DNA from: Prochlorococcus sp. AG-347-K17
Lineage (GTDB): Bacteria; Cyanobacteriota; Cyanobacteriia; PCC-6307; Cyanobiaceae
Length of the DNA: 64,000 nt
Direction: 5' to 3'
Assembly: GCA_003281385.1 (NCBI GenBank)
Contig: QCCE01000005.1
Location: forward strand, 1 to 64,000
Below the pieces are notes generated by a model, which made no database searches, had not been told where the DNA came from, and saw only the letters and a program-made list of their open reading frames with translations. This document shows, piece by piece, positions 48,340 to 59,850 of the stretch (the stretch's first letter is position 1; each line of letters opens with the position of its first letter). Position numbers and translations under genes: made by a program.

Positions 48340-49462
48340 TTATTCAATAGATTCATTAGAAGAAATATTCATACGTAATAATTCATGAATAAATGGTTCA
48401 AGTCCACCATCTAAAACATTATCTAACTCGTTAGTCTCCTGCATAGTCCTAAGATCTTTTACCATTTGATAGGGATGGAAAACATAATTTCTTATTTGAT
48501 TACCCCATGCAGCTTCCACAATATCACCTTTAATATCAGCGACTTCAGCAGCTCGTTGTTCTTTAGCAATCACTAATAGTTTAGACTTTAGAAGTAACAT
48601 AGCTTTTTCTTTATTTTGTAATTGAGATCTTTCTTGAGTACATCTTACTGAAATCCCTGAAGGCAAATGAACAATTCTCACTGCTGTTTCTACTTTATTA
48701 ACATTTTGTCCTCCAGCTCCACCGGATCTACTCGTTGTAATTTCTAAATCTTTTTCAGGTATATCAAGTGAAATATTATCATCTAATTTTGGCATAACCT
48801 CCACCCCAGCAAAGCTGGTTTGTCTTTTGCCATTGGCATTAAAAGGAGAAATTCTTACTAATCTATGAGTTCCTTTTTCATGTTGCAGATAGCCATATGC
48901 ATATTTTCCATCAATTTCGAACGTTACACTTTTAATACCTGCTTCTTCTCCTTGAGATAATTCATTAATGACAAGGCTCATTTGATTATTATCGGCCCAT
49001 CTTGAGTACATTCTTAATAATATCTCTACCCAATCCTGCGCATCTGTTCCACCCGCACCTGCGTTAATAGAAACTACTGCTCCTTCCTTATCGTATTCAC
49101 CACATAACAATCTTTCAAATTCCCATTTATCCAAATTCTCTCTTAATTTCTTTAATCCCAACTGCGATTCTAAAATCATTTCCTCTTCGGGTTCTAGATA
49201 ATAAAGCTCAAGAGAGGCATTAGCATCAGAAATAAAAGTTTTCCATTTATGTAACAATTCGAGTTGTGCTTTGACATCATCAAGGATTAACATTTGCTTT
49301 TTAGCTTTTTCTTGATTTTCCCAAAATTCTGGCTGAGCAGAAATTTGCTCTAACTCTTTCCTTTTCGCTTTTAATCTTGGAACGTCAAAGACAATCCTGA
49401 GCATTACCCAGGCGCTCTGTTAGTTCCGAAAGATCTTTTTTGAAATCTGTAATATCTATCAA
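48340..49462 (-). CDS. prfB: Peptide chain release factor 2, programmed +1 frameshift
   Basis: Class I release factor recognising UGA and UAA. The visible uninterrupted frame (from 49404) lacks a proper N-terminus. In the other frame a TTG at 49462 opens 25 codons encoding [20 protein letters not shown] and then QDCL, ending CTT TGA at 49390-49385. Slipping one base (CTT-T-GAC) joins it to the main frame. With the join the protein is 373 residues, with SPF at 205-207 and GGQ at 250-252, the same positions as in E. coli RF2, where the shift also occurs at codons 25/26. An AGGA stands four bases before the slip site. Low RF2 would raise frameshifting, giving autoregulation. Confidence 0.95.
49385..49398 (-). 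promoter_or_regulatory. prfB frameshift site (SD-like AGGA plus CTT TGA C)
   Basis: Minus strand: AGGA (49398-49395), spacer TTGT, slippery CTT (49390-49388), in-frame TGA (49387-49385) followed by C. The classical RF2 layout, with a weaker SD-like element than the AGGGGG of E. coli. Confidence 0.9.
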
Positions 49463-49538
49463 AATAGAATTTAATCGTTATTTATAATCTAACAAGCACT
49501 TTTGTTTAATAGTATAAACTAAGTATTATTTTAAAAAA

Positions 49539-49793
49539 ATGTCCAAAGTTGAAATTTATACTTGGCAATATTGCCCATTCTGTATTCGAGCAAAATCACT
49601 ACTCAAGAAAAAAAATGTAACTTTTACAGAATATAAAATAGATGGCGACGAAGATGCCAGAGCATTGATGATTGAAAGAGCTGATGGTAGAAGAACATTA
49701 CCACAAATATTTATAGATAATGAGGGTATCGGAGGCTGCGATGATCTCTACGCATTAGAAAATGAAAATAAATTAGAAGCATTATTAAACTAG
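49539..49793 (+). CDS. grxC: Glutaredoxin, CPFC type
   Basis: Glutathione-dependent dithiol oxidoreductase, 84 residues. The active site is C12-P-F-C15; the cis-proline segment TLPQIFID and the glutathione-binding GGCDDL follow. It reduces disulfides or glutathionylated proteins in the cytoplasm. Glutathione synthetase begins five bases after its stop, so the two are almost certainly co-transcribed. Confidence 0.96.
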   Translation: MSKVEIYTWQYCPFCIRAKSLLKKKNVTFTEYKIDGDEDARALMIERADGRRTLPQIFIDNEGIGGCDDLYALENENKLEALLN

Positions 49794-49798
49794 ATCTT

Positions 49799-50722
49799 AT
49801 GAAATTTCTATTCGTAATAGATCCAATTAGAAATATAAATCCCTTAAAAGATTCAACTGCTGCTTTAATGCAAGCATCATCAAACAAAAATATTGAAATA
49901 TGGAGTTGTACTCCTCAAGACCTTGAAGCTAGAGGTGATGAAGTATGGGCATCTTCCGTAAAAGTTGAAGTAATTCCGTGGATTTCTTTCAAAGAGAATG
50001 ATTGCATACCTCTCGCCGAATTTAATTGCATTTGGATGAGAAAAGATCCTCCTGTAAATGAGGCTTACTTATATGCAACCCATCTTTTAGAAGTTGCCGA
50101 AAGAAAAGGAGTAAAAGTAATTAACAAACCCTCATCTTTAAGAGCTTGGAATGAAAAGCTAGGTGCTTTAAGATACAGCCACTTAATGGCACCTACAATA
50201 GTTGCGAGTAAGGTAAAAGATCTTATTAATTTTGCAAATATAAATAATGAAGTAGTCATAAAACCTCTTGGAGGAAAAGGTGGTCAAGGTGTTATAAGGA
50301 TAAATAAAAATTCTCAAGGAATTAAATCAATCATTGAATTAATCACTTCTCAAGAAGAATTACCCGTTATGATGCAAAAATTTATTCCTGAAGTCATAGA
50401 GGGTGATAAAAGAATAATTATCGTAAACGGAGAAGCAATTGGATCAATAAATAGGATTCCTCAAGGTGGCGATTTTAGGAGTAATTTAGCGATGGGAGGC
50501 AAGGCTGAACCGACATTATTAACAGAAAAAGAAAAAAGTATCTGCTCAGAATTATCTCAACACTTCAAAGATGAGGGTTTATTTTTTGTAGGTATTGATG
50601 TAATAAATGGAATGCTTAGCGAGATTAATGTAACCAGTCCAACAGGTTTAAGAGAAATAGAAAATTTATCCAATAAAAATGTTTCAGCGGAAGTTATTGA
50701 AAAATTAGTAGAAATTATCTAG
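49799..50722 (+). CDS. gshB: Glutathione synthetase
   Basis: ATP-grasp ligase joining gamma-glutamylcysteine and glycine. The 307-residue protein is of bacterial GshB size, with [36 protein letters not shown] and [12 protein letters not shown]. It is co-transcribed with grxC and overlaps the convergent isochorismate synthase by eight bases. Confidence 0.97.
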   Translation: MKFLFVIDPIRNINPLKDSTAALMQASSNKNIEIWSCTPQDLEARGDEVWASSVKVEVIPWISFKENDCIPLAEFNCIWMRKDPPVNEAYLYATHLLEVAERKGVKVINKPSSLRAWNEKLGALRYSHLMAPTIVASKVKDLINFANINNEVVIKPLGGKGGQGVIRINKNSQGIKSIIELITSQEELPVMMQKFIPEVIEGDKRIIIVNGEAIGSINRIPQGGDFRSNLAMGGKAEPTLLTEKEKSICSELSQHFKDEGLFFVGIDVINGMLSEINVTSPTGLREIENLSNKNVSAEVIEKLVEII

Positions 50723-52127
50723 GATTTTTAGCGCAAAATATCTGTTTTGCTATAGATTCAAATTTTAATTTAATCTCATCTATTTCTTTTTCTAAAACGG
50801 AGCCAGAAACTATACCTGAACCTGCAGTAAATTCAATATTTTCTTCAATACATCTTGCGCCTCTTATTGCCAAAAGAAATGAAACATTGCCTGATGAATC
50901 AACCCAACCCATTGGAGAAGCATAATTTCCTCTAGGAAAAGACTCAAGAGTGTTAATCCAATCCAATGCTGCATTTTTTGGGTATCCACAAACAGCTGGA
51001 GATGGATGTAAGTTTTTAAGCAATTCAAAAGGACAAATATTTTCAACTTTAGAGAAAATGAGTGTTTGCAAATGAGAAATATCTCCAAATGAATTTACCT
51101 TGGTATCACTTTTTTTAAAGTTTGTTATTTTTGAAACTTCTAAAGATTTAATCAAATGTTGTATTACATAATTATGTTCCTTTAAGTCTTTAGTACTTTT
51201 TAGGAGTTTCTTAAAATTTGAATTAGTAGAGATAGTTCCAGCAAGAGCCTCTAAAGTTAAATTAGGTTTAGAGAAAGAAAATAATTTTTCTGGAGATGCT
51301 CCAAACAAAATATCCTTACTATTCCTTTTCCAAACGTATCTACATGTATTTGGTTGCTTCTTTTTAAATCTTTTTAAAATTGCTACTAAATCTAATTTAT
51401 TCTTAAGTTTTATTTTAATCCTATTCGCTAAAACTATCTTTTCGAGGATATCTTTCTCTACTAATTGAATTCCTCTATTTACTACTTTTTTCATATTTGT
51501 TTTAGAAGTTTCTAAGGAGCGTGAGAAATCATCAATAAAAGGGGAATCAAAACTAGTTTTTAAGCCAGATGATTTTATTAATTCTGAGCCAGAATTAATA
51601 ACTTGATTTCTAATTGTCCATAATTCTTCAATTAATGTTCTTAATGATGATTTATCTTCAACATGACCATTGATTCTTAACCAGCAATTCTTACCACTTT
51701 TAGTAATTAATATTTTTGGCAAAATGGCTTCCAAACTAGGAATATCTGAGGGTAAATTCTTATTATTCAAATTTTCAGAGAAAGAAAATAAATAAATTAT
51801 TTTTGAAAGTGCAGAATTATGCGATTCATTAGTTAAGTTAATTAAATTTTTAAAATTCTCAAAATTAAACTCTTTTGCTACCTCAAATCTTTTTGGGCCA
51901 TCCAGAGTAACATATTTACACTTCTCGAAAGCTATATATGAAATACCATCAGATTCCTCCCAAAATGAAGAAAACGGATATTGATTTATTAACAATTCAT
52001 AAACTTGAAATAAATCAATACAAGGAATCTCTATACAAATACTTACTAATCCAGAATTTTCAACTTTCTTATCGAAAGAGGAAAATACATCTTTTAAAAA
52101 ATCTGTTAAGTTTAAATCATTTTTCAT
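50715..52127 (-). CDS. menF: Isochorismate synthase (MenF type)
   Basis: Converts chorismate to isochorismate, the entry to phylloquinone. A 470-residue chorismate-utilising enzyme with the C-terminal catalytic domain: [37 protein letters not shown] and [11 protein letters not shown]. The N-terminal half is divergent, as is common. It is divergent from the menA-menC-menE genes across a 101-base gap, and the arrangement points to phylloquinone rather than siderophore synthesis. Confidence 0.92.
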   Translation of the reverse strand: MKNDLNLTDFLKDVFSSFDKKVENSGLVSICIEIPCIDLFQVYELLINQYPFSSFWEESDGISYIAFEKCKYVTLDGPKRFEVAKEFNFENFKNLINLTNESHNSALSKIIYLFSFSENLNNKNLPSDIPSLEAILPKILITKSGKNCWLRINGHVEDKSSLRTLIEELWTIRNQVINSGSELIKSSGLKTSFDSPFIDDFSRSLETSKTNMKKVVNRGIQLVEKDILEKIVLANRIKIKLKNKLDLVAILKRFKKKQPNTCRYVWKRNSKDILFGASPEKLFSFSKPNLTLEALAGTISTNSNFKKLLKSTKDLKEHNYVIQHLIKSLEVSKITNFKKSDTKVNSFGDISHLQTLIFSKVENICPFELLKNLHPSPAVCGYPKNAALDWINTLESFPRGNYASPMGWVDSSGNVSFLLAIRGARCIEENIEFTAGSGIVSGSVLEKEIDEIKLKFESIAKQIFCAKNPR

Positions 52128-52228
52128 TACTTATTGAAAATAACTAAAAATGATGCAATAAAGTAAAAAATGTAACTCAATTTATAAACTACATTCAATA
52201 ATTATCTAATTTTGCGTGTTAATTAAAA

Positions 52229-53146
52229 ATGGACGAAGATAAAAAAAAATTATGGAAAAAAGCAATAAAATGGCCTCTTTATTCTGTTGCCATACTTCCA
52301 GTTTTAATAACAGGGGCTTACTTGCTCAATCAATATGAAGAGGTAAAAATTTATAATTTGATTTTATTTACTTTAGCTGCAATTTTGATATTACTTTGGG
52401 AAAATCTAACTAATGATTTATACGACGCAGAAACAGGAATAGATGAATTTAAATTCCATTCAATTATAAATCTTGTAAAAAATAAAAAAATAATTTCATT
52501 TATTGCATATACATCTTTAGTTATTGGTTTATTAATAATTTTAATTATTTCAGTATCAACAAGTATAAACATTTTTATTTTGGTGGCAGCTTGCTGCTTC
52601 TTAGGATATTTATATCAAGGTCCTCCTTTTAGATTGGGCTATCAAGGTTTAGGAGAACCATTATGCTGGCTTGCATTTGGACCTTTTGCTTACTCTGCAG
52701 TCTTAATTGCTTTAAATCCGTCTAATATTTACTTCGAAGATATTCCATGGAAAGTTTCTTTATTGCTTGGTTCAGGACCTTCCTTAGCAACAACTCTTGT
52801 ATTATTTTGTTCTCATTTTCATCAAATTTCTGAAGATAAAAAGCATGGTAAAAATTCACCTTTAGTTCGCTTAGGGGCAAAAAAAGGTTCTCAATTTGTG
52901 CCTTGGATAATTTTTACAATATATATTTTTCAACTTTTCACAATAGTTTATGGATTTATTCCAGTTTTTTGCATCCTTTATTTGCTTAGTTTACCTCAAG
53001 CAATAAGACTTATAAATTTATTAAAATCTTCGTATGCAAAACCTTCTGCAATAAAAAATTGCAAATTCGTCGCAATAAAATTTCAAACTATTAATGGAAT
53101 TGGTTTAATCACAGGATTAATATTTAATTACTTGCTAAATAAATGA
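52229..53146 (+). CDS. menA: 1,4-dihydroxy-2-naphthoate phytyltransferase
   Basis: UbiA-superfamily membrane prenyltransferase attaching the phytyl chain to DHNA for phylloquinone, the photosystem I A1 cofactor. The 305-residue protein has about eight membrane helices and the first Asp-rich motif NDLYDAETGID (62-72). The second motif region is around DKKHGKNS. It overlaps menC by four bases. Confidence 0.93.
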   Translation: MDEDKKKLWKKAIKWPLYSVAILPVLITGAYLLNQYEEVKIYNLILFTLAAILILLWENLTNDLYDAETGIDEFKFHSIINLVKNKKIISFIAYTSLVIGLLIILIISVSTSINIFILVAACCFLGYLYQGPPFRLGYQGLGEPLCWLAFGPFAYSAVLIALNPSNIYFEDIPWKVSLLLGSGPSLATTLVLFCSHFHQISEDKKHGKNSPLVRLGAKKGSQFVPWIIFTIYIFQLFTIVYGFIPVFCILYLLSLPQAIRLINLLKSSYAKPSAIKNCKFVAIKFQTINGIGLITGLIFNYLLNK

Positions 53147-54108
53147 ACTTAATATTTCAAAAAAAATCTTATAGCTTTAAGTTATCGGCCAAAGTAGAAA
53201 ACTCTAAAACCAATTACCATACAAAATCGGGTTGGATAATTAAAATAATACGTAATGATAAAAAAATAGGGTTTGGAGAAGTTTCACCTCTACATAAAAA
53301 AGACTTAAAAAAGTGTGGGAAACAACTAGATATGATCCCTGAGTATATAGAGGAATTTAATTTATCTGAGCAAATAAATATTTTTCACCCATGCATTCAA
53401 TCTGCAATAAATTCCGCATTAGCTGAGATCAATGGAAAAATAATTTTTAAAGAAAACTACTACTTTGATGAAATTGGTAAAACAGCCATATTGTTAAATC
53501 ATGAAAATGTAGTTTCAGATCTAAATGATATTAAAAAAAGACATTATGATAATGGAAAATCATTAACCTTAAAATGGAAAGTAGCATTAAAAAATAACCA
53601 TGAGGAAGAAGCAAAATTAGAAGAAATTTTAAGCGAAATAGGTAATAATATTAAGTTAAGAATAGATGCTAATGGTTCTTGGGGAAGAGACATAGCTAAT
53701 AGATGGGCTGATATTTTGAAAGATAATAAAAATATAGATTGGTTAGAACAACCTCTCTGTGTTGATGATATTGATGGACTGACAGAACTAAACAAAAAAA
53801 TTCCAATAGCTTTAGACGAATCACTTTTAAAATTTCCAACTTTGATTGATGAGTGGAAGGGTTGGCAAATTAGAAGGCCTTCTCAAGAAAATAATCCAGT
53901 TAAGCTTTTAAGAGAATTAGAAAATAAAAAAGCTTTAATATCTATAAGTACCTCATTTGAAACTGGAATAGGAAAGAGATGGCTCCATCATTTATCTTCT
54001 CTACAATTACAAGGACCAACGCCAAAAGTTCCTGGTTTAGCAATGAATAAATTCCCTAATTCGTTTCTATTTTTAAATGAAGCAAAAAAGATATGGGATC
54101 AACTATGA
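53143..54108 (+). CDS. menC: o-Succinylbenzoate synthase
   Basis: Enolase-superfamily dehydratase converting SHCHC to o-succinylbenzoate. The 321-residue protein has the lysine pair region SLTLKWKVAL, the metal-ligand stretch LRIDANGSW, WLEQPL and ALDESLL. It is short, as in other picocyanobacteria. ATG overlaps the menA stop and its own TGA overlaps the menE ATG, so the three are coupled. Confidence 0.93.
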   Translation: MNLIFQKKSYSFKLSAKVENSKTNYHTKSGWIIKIIRNDKKIGFGEVSPLHKKDLKKCGKQLDMIPEYIEEFNLSEQINIFHPCIQSAINSALAEINGKIIFKENYYFDEIGKTAILLNHENVVSDLNDIKKRHYDNGKSLTLKWKVALKNNHEEEAKLEEILSEIGNNIKLRIDANGSWGRDIANRWADILKDNKNIDWLEQPLCVDDIDGLTELNKKIPIALDESLLKFPTLIDEWKGWQIRRPSQENNPVKLLRELENKKALISISTSFETGIGKRWLHHLSSLQLQGPTPKVPGLAMNKFPNSFLFLNEAKKIWDQL

Positions 54109-55307
54109 AAAATAAAATTCATACTATTGAAGTTGAAAATAACGAAACTCAATCTGTAGAAAAAATTATTGAAAAAATTAGAGAGAATAAAATTATTTAT
54201 GTAAAAAACAAATTTTATGAAGACAAAGATGTATTAGATTCAATTACTGAAAATGGGCCAGCAATTATCTTAAACAGTAGTGGGAGTTCTGGAAAACCGA
54301 GACAATGTTTTCACCATTTAAATAATCTTAAATTATCTGCAACTACATCAGGTCAATGGCTAATAGAGCAAGGATTTGAATTACAAAACTGCTTAATTTT
54401 AAATACTTTACCCCTGAACCATATAAGTGGATTAATGCCAATTTTTAGAAGTCAAACTTGGGGATGTGATTGTATTAATATTTCTCCGAATTTGATAAAA
54501 AAAACTCGAGAACTTTTACTTTTCACAATTAGATTTAAAAAAAACAAAAAACACTTGATTACGTCATTAGTACCTACCCAATTACAAAGACTTTTAGCTC
54601 AAAAAGATGGAATTAGTTGGCTAAAAATTTTTGATCTAATTTGGGTAGGTGGAGCTTCAATTTCAGACGAAACTGCAGAACAATGTATAAAAGAAAAAAT
54701 AAAATTAGCACCTTGTTACGGCTCAACTGAAACAGCAGCAATGGTTACGAGTTTAAAACCAAAAGAATTCTTAATGGGTTTTAAAAATGTTGGAGAAATA
54801 CTACCTGATACAAAAATAAGAATTAACGCACAAGGATTAATCGAAATAAAATCAGCCAGAATTGGAATCGAAATAATAGATTCTTTAAAAACTGAAAATT
54901 TCAAAAATAAAAATGGGTGGTGGCAAACAAATGATTTAGGTGAAATTAAGCAAATCAATAATTCTTACTATTTAAAATTTGTTGGAAGAAGTGATAATGC
55001 CTTTAATTCAGGAGGAGAAATTGTTTTTCCTGAAGTAATTGAATCTAGATTAAATGATTTCATTTTGAAAGAAAATATCCCAATTAATAAATTCAATATT
55101 TCGAAAGTATCTAACAAATTATGGGGAAATAAAATTAAAGTAATAGTTGAATTTAAAGAACTTACAAATGATAAAAATATTGAAATTTCTTTAAATTTAT
55201 TAAAAAATTTTTCTCAAAGTTGGCCTAAACATGAAAAGCCTGAAAAGTGGATTGTTAAAAACAAAAATAGCATTACAGAAAAAATAAACTATAAATTTAA
55301 AAAATAA
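54105..55307 (+). CDS. menE: O-succinylbenzoate-CoA ligase
   Basis: Acyl-adenylating enzyme that forms OSB-CoA. AMP-binding motif ILNSSGSSGKPR, then CYGSTETAAMV and the C-terminal hinge FVGRSDNAFNSGGEIVFP. I chose ATG 54105, which overlaps the menC stop as ATGA; the frame also allows ATG 54093 four codons earlier. About 400 residues, shorter than typical MenE (about 450). It ends three bases from the convergent thioesterase gene. Confidence 0.9.
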   Translation: MKNKIHTIEVENNETQSVEKIIEKIRENKIIYVKNKFYEDKDVLDSITENGPAIILNSSGSSGKPRQCFHHLNNLKLSATTSGQWLIEQGFELQNCLILNTLPLNHISGLMPIFRSQTWGCDCINISPNLIKKTRELLLFTIRFKKNKKHLITSLVPTQLQRLLAQKDGISWLKIFDLIWVGGASISDETAEQCIKEKIKLAPCYGSTETAAMVTSLKPKEFLMGFKNVGEILPDTKIRINAQGLIEIKSARIGIEIIDSLKTENFKNKNGWWQTNDLGEIKQINNSYYLKFVGRSDNAFNSGGEIVFPEVIESRLNDFILKENIPINKFNISKVSNKLWGNKIKVIVEFKELTNDKNIEISLNLLKNFSQSWPKHEKPEKWIVKNKNSITEKINYKFKK

Positions 55308-55310
55308 TAA

Positions 55311-55763
<453 letters not shown>

Positions 55764-55772
55764 TTAAAGAAA

Positions 55773-56960
55773 TTATCTATCAACAGATCCCATAATGACA
55801 TCTATTGAACCAAGGATTGCCATAATATCAGCGATTTTGGCACCTTTAAGAATATGAGGCAATATTTGCAGATTATTTAAATCAGCTGCTCTGATTTTAA
55901 ATCTCCATGGAGTAACGTCATTATTTCCTTGAATAAATACACCTATTTCTCCTTTGCCGGACTCTAATCTTGTATATAGTTCTCCGTTGGGAATTTTAAA
56001 AGTTGGAGCAACCTTCTTAGCTACATATTGATAGTCGATACCAAATATTTCACTTTTCTTATCTTCAGTCGCCATTCTTTGAGCTTCTAAATTTTCTGTT
56101 GGACCTCCTGGAATCATTTTGCAGGCTTGGCGAATGATGCTTAGTGATTGTCTCATCTCTTCAACTCTTACTCGATATCTCGCATAACAATCTCCTTCTT
56201 TTTCCGAAGCAATCTGCCAATCAAAATCGTCATAACATTCATAACTATCGACTTTCCTTAAATCCCAGGAAACTCCAGAAGCTCTAAGCATTGGCCCAGA
56301 CAAAGACCAATTAATTGCCTGATCTCTTTGTATTGTTCCTAGACCTTCAATTCTTTTTCTAAAAATTGGATTATTTGTAATTAATTTTTCGTATTCATCT
56401 ATCTTAGGACCAAACCAATCGCAAAAGTCTATACATTTTTCTAACCATCCGTATGGGAGATCACATGCGACACCACCTATCCTAAAGAAATTATTATTTA
56501 TTAGCCTTTGTCCAGTAGCAGCTTCCCAGAGATCATAGATCATCTCTCTTTCTCTAAAAATATAGAAAAATGGAGTTTGAGCTCCTACGTCTGCTAAAAA
56601 GGGACCAAGCCATAAAAGATGATTAGCAATACGATTAAGTTCGAGCATAAGAACTCTGATGTAACTAGCTCTTTTGGGAACTGGAATATTAGCTAATCTT
56701 TCAGGAGCATTTACTACAATAGCTTCATAAAACATTCCTGCTGCATAATCCATTCTGCTTACATAAGGGACATACATTACATTTGTTCTATTTTCAGCTA
56801 TCTTTTCCATTCCTCTATGTAAATATCCAATTACTGGCTCACAATCAATGACATTTTCACCATCAAGAGTTACAACTAACCTTAAAACCCCATGCATTGA
56901 GGGATGGTGAGGGCCAAAATTGACCACCATTGGTTCTGTTCTAGTCTCTAGCTGAGCCAT
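55773..56960 (-). CDS. ndhH: NDH-1 subunit H (49 kDa subunit)
   Basis: Core hydrophilic subunit of the photosynthetic NDH-1 complex on the thylakoid membrane; contributes to the quinone site and cyclic electron flow. The 395-residue protein has [27 protein letters not shown] and the C-terminal [12 protein letters not shown]. It ends with the usual aspartate-arginine tail. It is separate from other ndh genes here and divergent from rsmH by 38 bases. Confidence 0.98.
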   Translation of the reverse strand: MAQLETRTEPMVVNFGPHHPSMHGVLRLVVTLDGENVIDCEPVIGYLHRGMEKIAENRTNVMYVPYVSRMDYAAGMFYEAIVVNAPERLANIPVPKRASYIRVLMLELNRIANHLLWLGPFLADVGAQTPFFYIFREREMIYDLWEAATGQRLINNNFFRIGGVACDLPYGWLEKCIDFCDWFGPKIDEYEKLITNNPIFRKRIEGLGTIQRDQAINWSLSGPMLRASGVSWDLRKVDSYECYDDFDWQIASEKEGDCYARYRVRVEEMRQSLSIIRQACKMIPGGPTENLEAQRMATEDKKSEIFGIDYQYVAKKVAPTFKIPNGELYTRLESGKGEIGVFIQGNNDVTPWRFKIRAADLNNLQILPHILKGAKIADIMAILGSIDVIMGSVDR

Positions 56961-56998
56961 TCGAAATTTAACTTCTAAACAAATCTTAGTCGAAAGTT

Positions 56999-57901
56999 AT
57001 GCAAACTGACCTATCTGATTCATCTTTTTTCAATCATCAATCAGTTATGACAGATGAGATTATGACCTCATTAGAGCATTACCCACTTATACATAACAAT
57101 CAACTTAAGGGAATAGACGCAACTTTAGGCGGAGGCGGGCACTCTTATCATTTATTGAGAAAATATTCGGATTTAAATATAATTGGACTTGATCAAGATC
57201 CATTCGCAAGAAAATCAGCATTAAAAAAACTTGATGAGTTTAAAAGTAGGATTGATATAAGGGCTTCAAATTTTGCGGATTTTGTACCAAAAGAAAAAGT
57301 TTCTTTTGTGATTGTAGATCTTGGAGTAAATAGTAACCAACTTGATGACCCTAAAAGAGGATTTAGTTTCCAAAAAGATGGTCCGCTTGATATGCGCATG
57401 AATCCTTTACTTGATGTTGATGCAGAGAAATTAATTGAGGTTTTAAATGAAAAAGATCTAGCGAACCTAATCTATAAATATGGAGATGAGAGATTATCAA
57501 GAAAGATTGCTAGGAAAATAAAATTGGATTTGAAAGAAAATGGAAAATATTCTGGGACAAAAGAGTTGGCTTACTCTATTGCAGGCTGCTTTCCACCAAA
57601 ACAAAGATATAAAAAAATACATCCAGCAACAAGAACATTTCAAGCACTAAGAATTGCTGTAAATAAAGAAATTGAAGTATTAGAAAAATTTTTGCAAGTT
57701 GTACCTGAATGGCTTTTGCCAGGGGGTATTATTTCTGTTATCAGTTTTCATTCTCTTGAGGATAGGTTAGTTAAAAGTTGTTTTAAAAATGATCAAAGAT
57801 TAAAAAACCTGACAAAAAAGCCAATAACACCTTCTGAAGAAGAAGTCAAACTTAATAAAAGAGCTAGAAGTGGAAAATTAAGAATTGCTCAATTAAATTA
57901 A
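56999..57901 (+). CDS. rsmH: 16S rRNA (cytosine-1402-N4)-methyltransferase
   Basis: SAM-dependent methyltransferase (MraW) modifying the ribosomal decoding centre. The 300-residue protein has GIDATLGGGGHSYHLL, ILVDLGVNS-like VIVDLGVNSNQLDDPKRGFSF, and the C-terminal FHSLEDRLVKSCF. The SAM motif is intact. It is not in a cell-wall (dcw) cluster here, unlike in many bacteria. Confidence 0.97.
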   Translation: MQTDLSDSSFFNHQSVMTDEIMTSLEHYPLIHNNQLKGIDATLGGGGHSYHLLRKYSDLNIIGLDQDPFARKSALKKLDEFKSRIDIRASNFADFVPKEKVSFVIVDLGVNSNQLDDPKRGFSFQKDGPLDMRMNPLLDVDAEKLIEVLNEKDLANLIYKYGDERLSRKIARKIKLDLKENGKYSGTKELAYSIAGCFPPKQRYKKIHPATRTFQALRIAVNKEIEVLEKFLQVVPEWLLPGGIISVISFHSLEDRLVKSCFKNDQRLKNLTKKPITPSEEEVKLNKRARSGKLRIAQLN

Positions 57902-57915
57902 AAAGCCAATAATTT

Positions 57916-59061
57916 CTATCGTAATGATCTGATTGTATTTGTAAGAATATGAATTGCTTGTTTTATATCTTTTGAATTAGTACTTAATCCAATACTTAAC
58001 CTTATTGAAGATTCTGCTTCTTTAAGAGATCTACCTAAGGCTAGTAAAACGTGAGATGGTTCACCACTACTACATGCAGATCCAGTAGAACAAATTATTT
58101 TAGATTTTAAAAGTTTATGAAACTTTGCTCCGTTTAAATCCAATACAGTCAAATTTAAATTGTGAGGTAATCTTTTTTCTATGGAGCCATTAATTAATAA
58201 ACCAGAATTATTTTTTAACAACCCCTCTAAAAGGTTATTTCTATAAAAAAGTAATTTCTCAGCATTATTTTTTTGATTAAGAACTGCTATCTCTATTGCT
58301 TTAGCAAAGCCAACTACTAAAGGAAGAGGTAATGTGCCAGACCTAAGCCCATATTCCTGACCTCCTCCAACAATTAAAGGCTCAAGATTAATTTCTTCAT
58401 CAATCAAAAGAAGTCCTATCCCTTTAGGGCCGTATATTTTGTGAGAACTCATCGTTATCATGTTTACATCTGATAAAAGATTGTCTAAAGCCATATAACC
58501 TAAACATTGTGCAAAATCAGAATGAAATGTAATTCCTCTCGATTTACATATCTTTGAAATATTTTCTATGGGCTGAATAACTCCTATTTCGTTATTTGCC
58601 AACATGACACTAACCAGAAATGTATCTTCTCTTATTTTTTTTTTGAATTGTTCTTCTGAAATTAAGCCATCTTTCTCAGGATTAATTTCTGTAACCATAA
58701 ATCCCTCTTTTTTTAGTTGGTTTAAGGGCTCCAAAACAGCTTTATGCTCCGTTTTTAAGGTAATAATATGTCCATAATTACCTGTTTTTTTATAGAAATT
58801 TCTAGCGAAACCTAATAAGGCTAAGTTATTAGATTCAGTTGCCCCACTTGTAAAAATAACTTTTTTATTCTTAAGAAATAAACTTTGTTCTATTTTTTCT
58901 CTTGAGGCTTCCAATATAGCGCTTGCGTTAATCCCCGCCAAATTAGATTTATTTGCAGGGTTAGAAAATATCTCACTCCAAAAAGGTTTCATAGAATCAA
59001 CGACATCTTTAGAGCAAGGAGTCGAAGATTGATAGTCTAGTAGTATGGGAGTTGATAGCAT
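57916..59061 (-). CDS. Cysteine desulfurase (NifS/IscS family)
   Basis: PLP enzyme releasing sulfur from cysteine for Fe-S clusters or thio-modification. The 381-residue protein has the PLP lysine K208 (SSHKIYGPKGIG), H106 (KTEHKAV) and catalytic C330 in STGSACSSGEP. The IscS/NifS class with a loop cysteine is clear; which downstream pathway it serves is not. It ends 15 bases from the convergent rsmH stop. Confidence 0.92.
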   Translation of the reverse strand: MLSTPILLDYQSSTPCSKDVVDSMKPFWSEIFSNPANKSNLAGINASAILEASREKIEQSLFLKNKKVIFTSGATESNNLALLGFARNFYKKTGNYGHIITLKTEHKAVLEPLNQLKKEGFMVTEINPEKDGLISEEQFKKKIREDTFLVSVMLANNEIGVIQPIENISKICKSRGITFHSDFAQCLGYMALDNLLSDVNMITMSSHKIYGPKGIGLLLIDEEINLEPLIVGGGQEYGLRSGTLPLPLVVGFAKAIEIAVLNQKNNAEKLLFYRNNLLEGLLKNNSGLLINGSIEKRLPHNLNLTVLDLNGAKFHKLLKSKIICSTGSACSSGEPSHVLLALGRSLKEAESSIRLSIGLSTNSKDIKQAIHILTNTIRSLR

Positions 59062-59120
59062 TATGTTTAGTATATAAAATTCTGTTTATTACTAGAAAAT
59101 CAAATTAAAGAATTAAAAAA

Positions 59121-59849
59121 ATGAATGAAATCAATCAAATAAATAATGAGCCGGTAAGAAAATCAAGAATTTTATTAGTTGATGATGAGCCTGGTTTAAG
59201 AACAGCTGTTAAAACATTTTTAGAAGATGAAGGCTTTGAAATATTTATTGCAGTTGATGGAGAGGATGGTTGGGAAAAAGCTCAAACAGTCTTCCCCGAT
59301 TTGATAATTAGCGATGTTATGATGCCTCGAGCCAACGGCTATGTTTTATTAGAAAAAATTAGAGAGGATGAAAAATTAGGAGGAACTCCAGTAATTTTTC
59401 TAACTGCAAAAGGAATGACCCTAGACAGAACAGAAGGTTATCTTGCGGGAGTTGATGATTATATTTCCAAACCTTTCGATCCCGATGAATTAGCTGCAAG
59501 AGTCAAAAATGTAATCAACAGACAAGAACGATTATTAAAAGAAGCGGCACGATTCGCAGATATTGACGTAAGCAAAATGGCAAAACAAATTACTGAAATA
59601 AAATCTATGCTCACAGACCAAAACCAGACTAATCCGGAAAATAAAATAAATCTTCCTAGTTTCACTCCTAGAGAAGCAAGTGTGCTTCAACTAGTAGCAG
59701 AGGGACTGATGAACAAAGAAATTGCAAGGCAGCTTGAAACATCTATTAGAAATGTTGAGAAATATGTAAGTAGACTTTTTATCAAAACAGGTACATCAAG
59801 CCGAACAGAATTAGTTCGTTATGCACTTGAAAATCATTTAGTAAAATAA
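59121..59849 (+). CDS. Response regulator with LuxR-type DNA-binding domain (Rre1/Ycf29-like)
   Basis: Two-component response regulator, 242 residues. Receiver domain from about residue 14, with DDEPGL, phosphoacceptor D65 in ISDVMMP, T in FLTAKGM and K in SKPFDPDE. A linker follows, then a LuxR/NarL helix-turn-helix (about 175-240; FTPREASVLQLVAEGLMNKEIA). Cyanobacterial NarL-type regulators of this layout include Rre1, the plastid Ycf29 relative that works with Hik2. No sensor kinase is adjacent. The specific assignment is tentative. Confidence 0.8.
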   Translation: MNEINQINNEPVRKSRILLVDDEPGLRTAVKTFLEDEGFEIFIAVDGEDGWEKAQTVFPDLIISDVMMPRANGYVLLEKIREDEKLGGTPVIFLTAKGMTLDRTEGYLAGVDDYISKPFDPDELAARVKNVINRQERLLKEAARFADIDVSKMAKQITEIKSMLTDQNQTNPENKINLPSFTPREASVLQLVAEGLMNKEIARQLETSIRNVEKYVSRLFIKTGTSSRTELVRYALENHLVK

Positions 59850-59850
59850 A

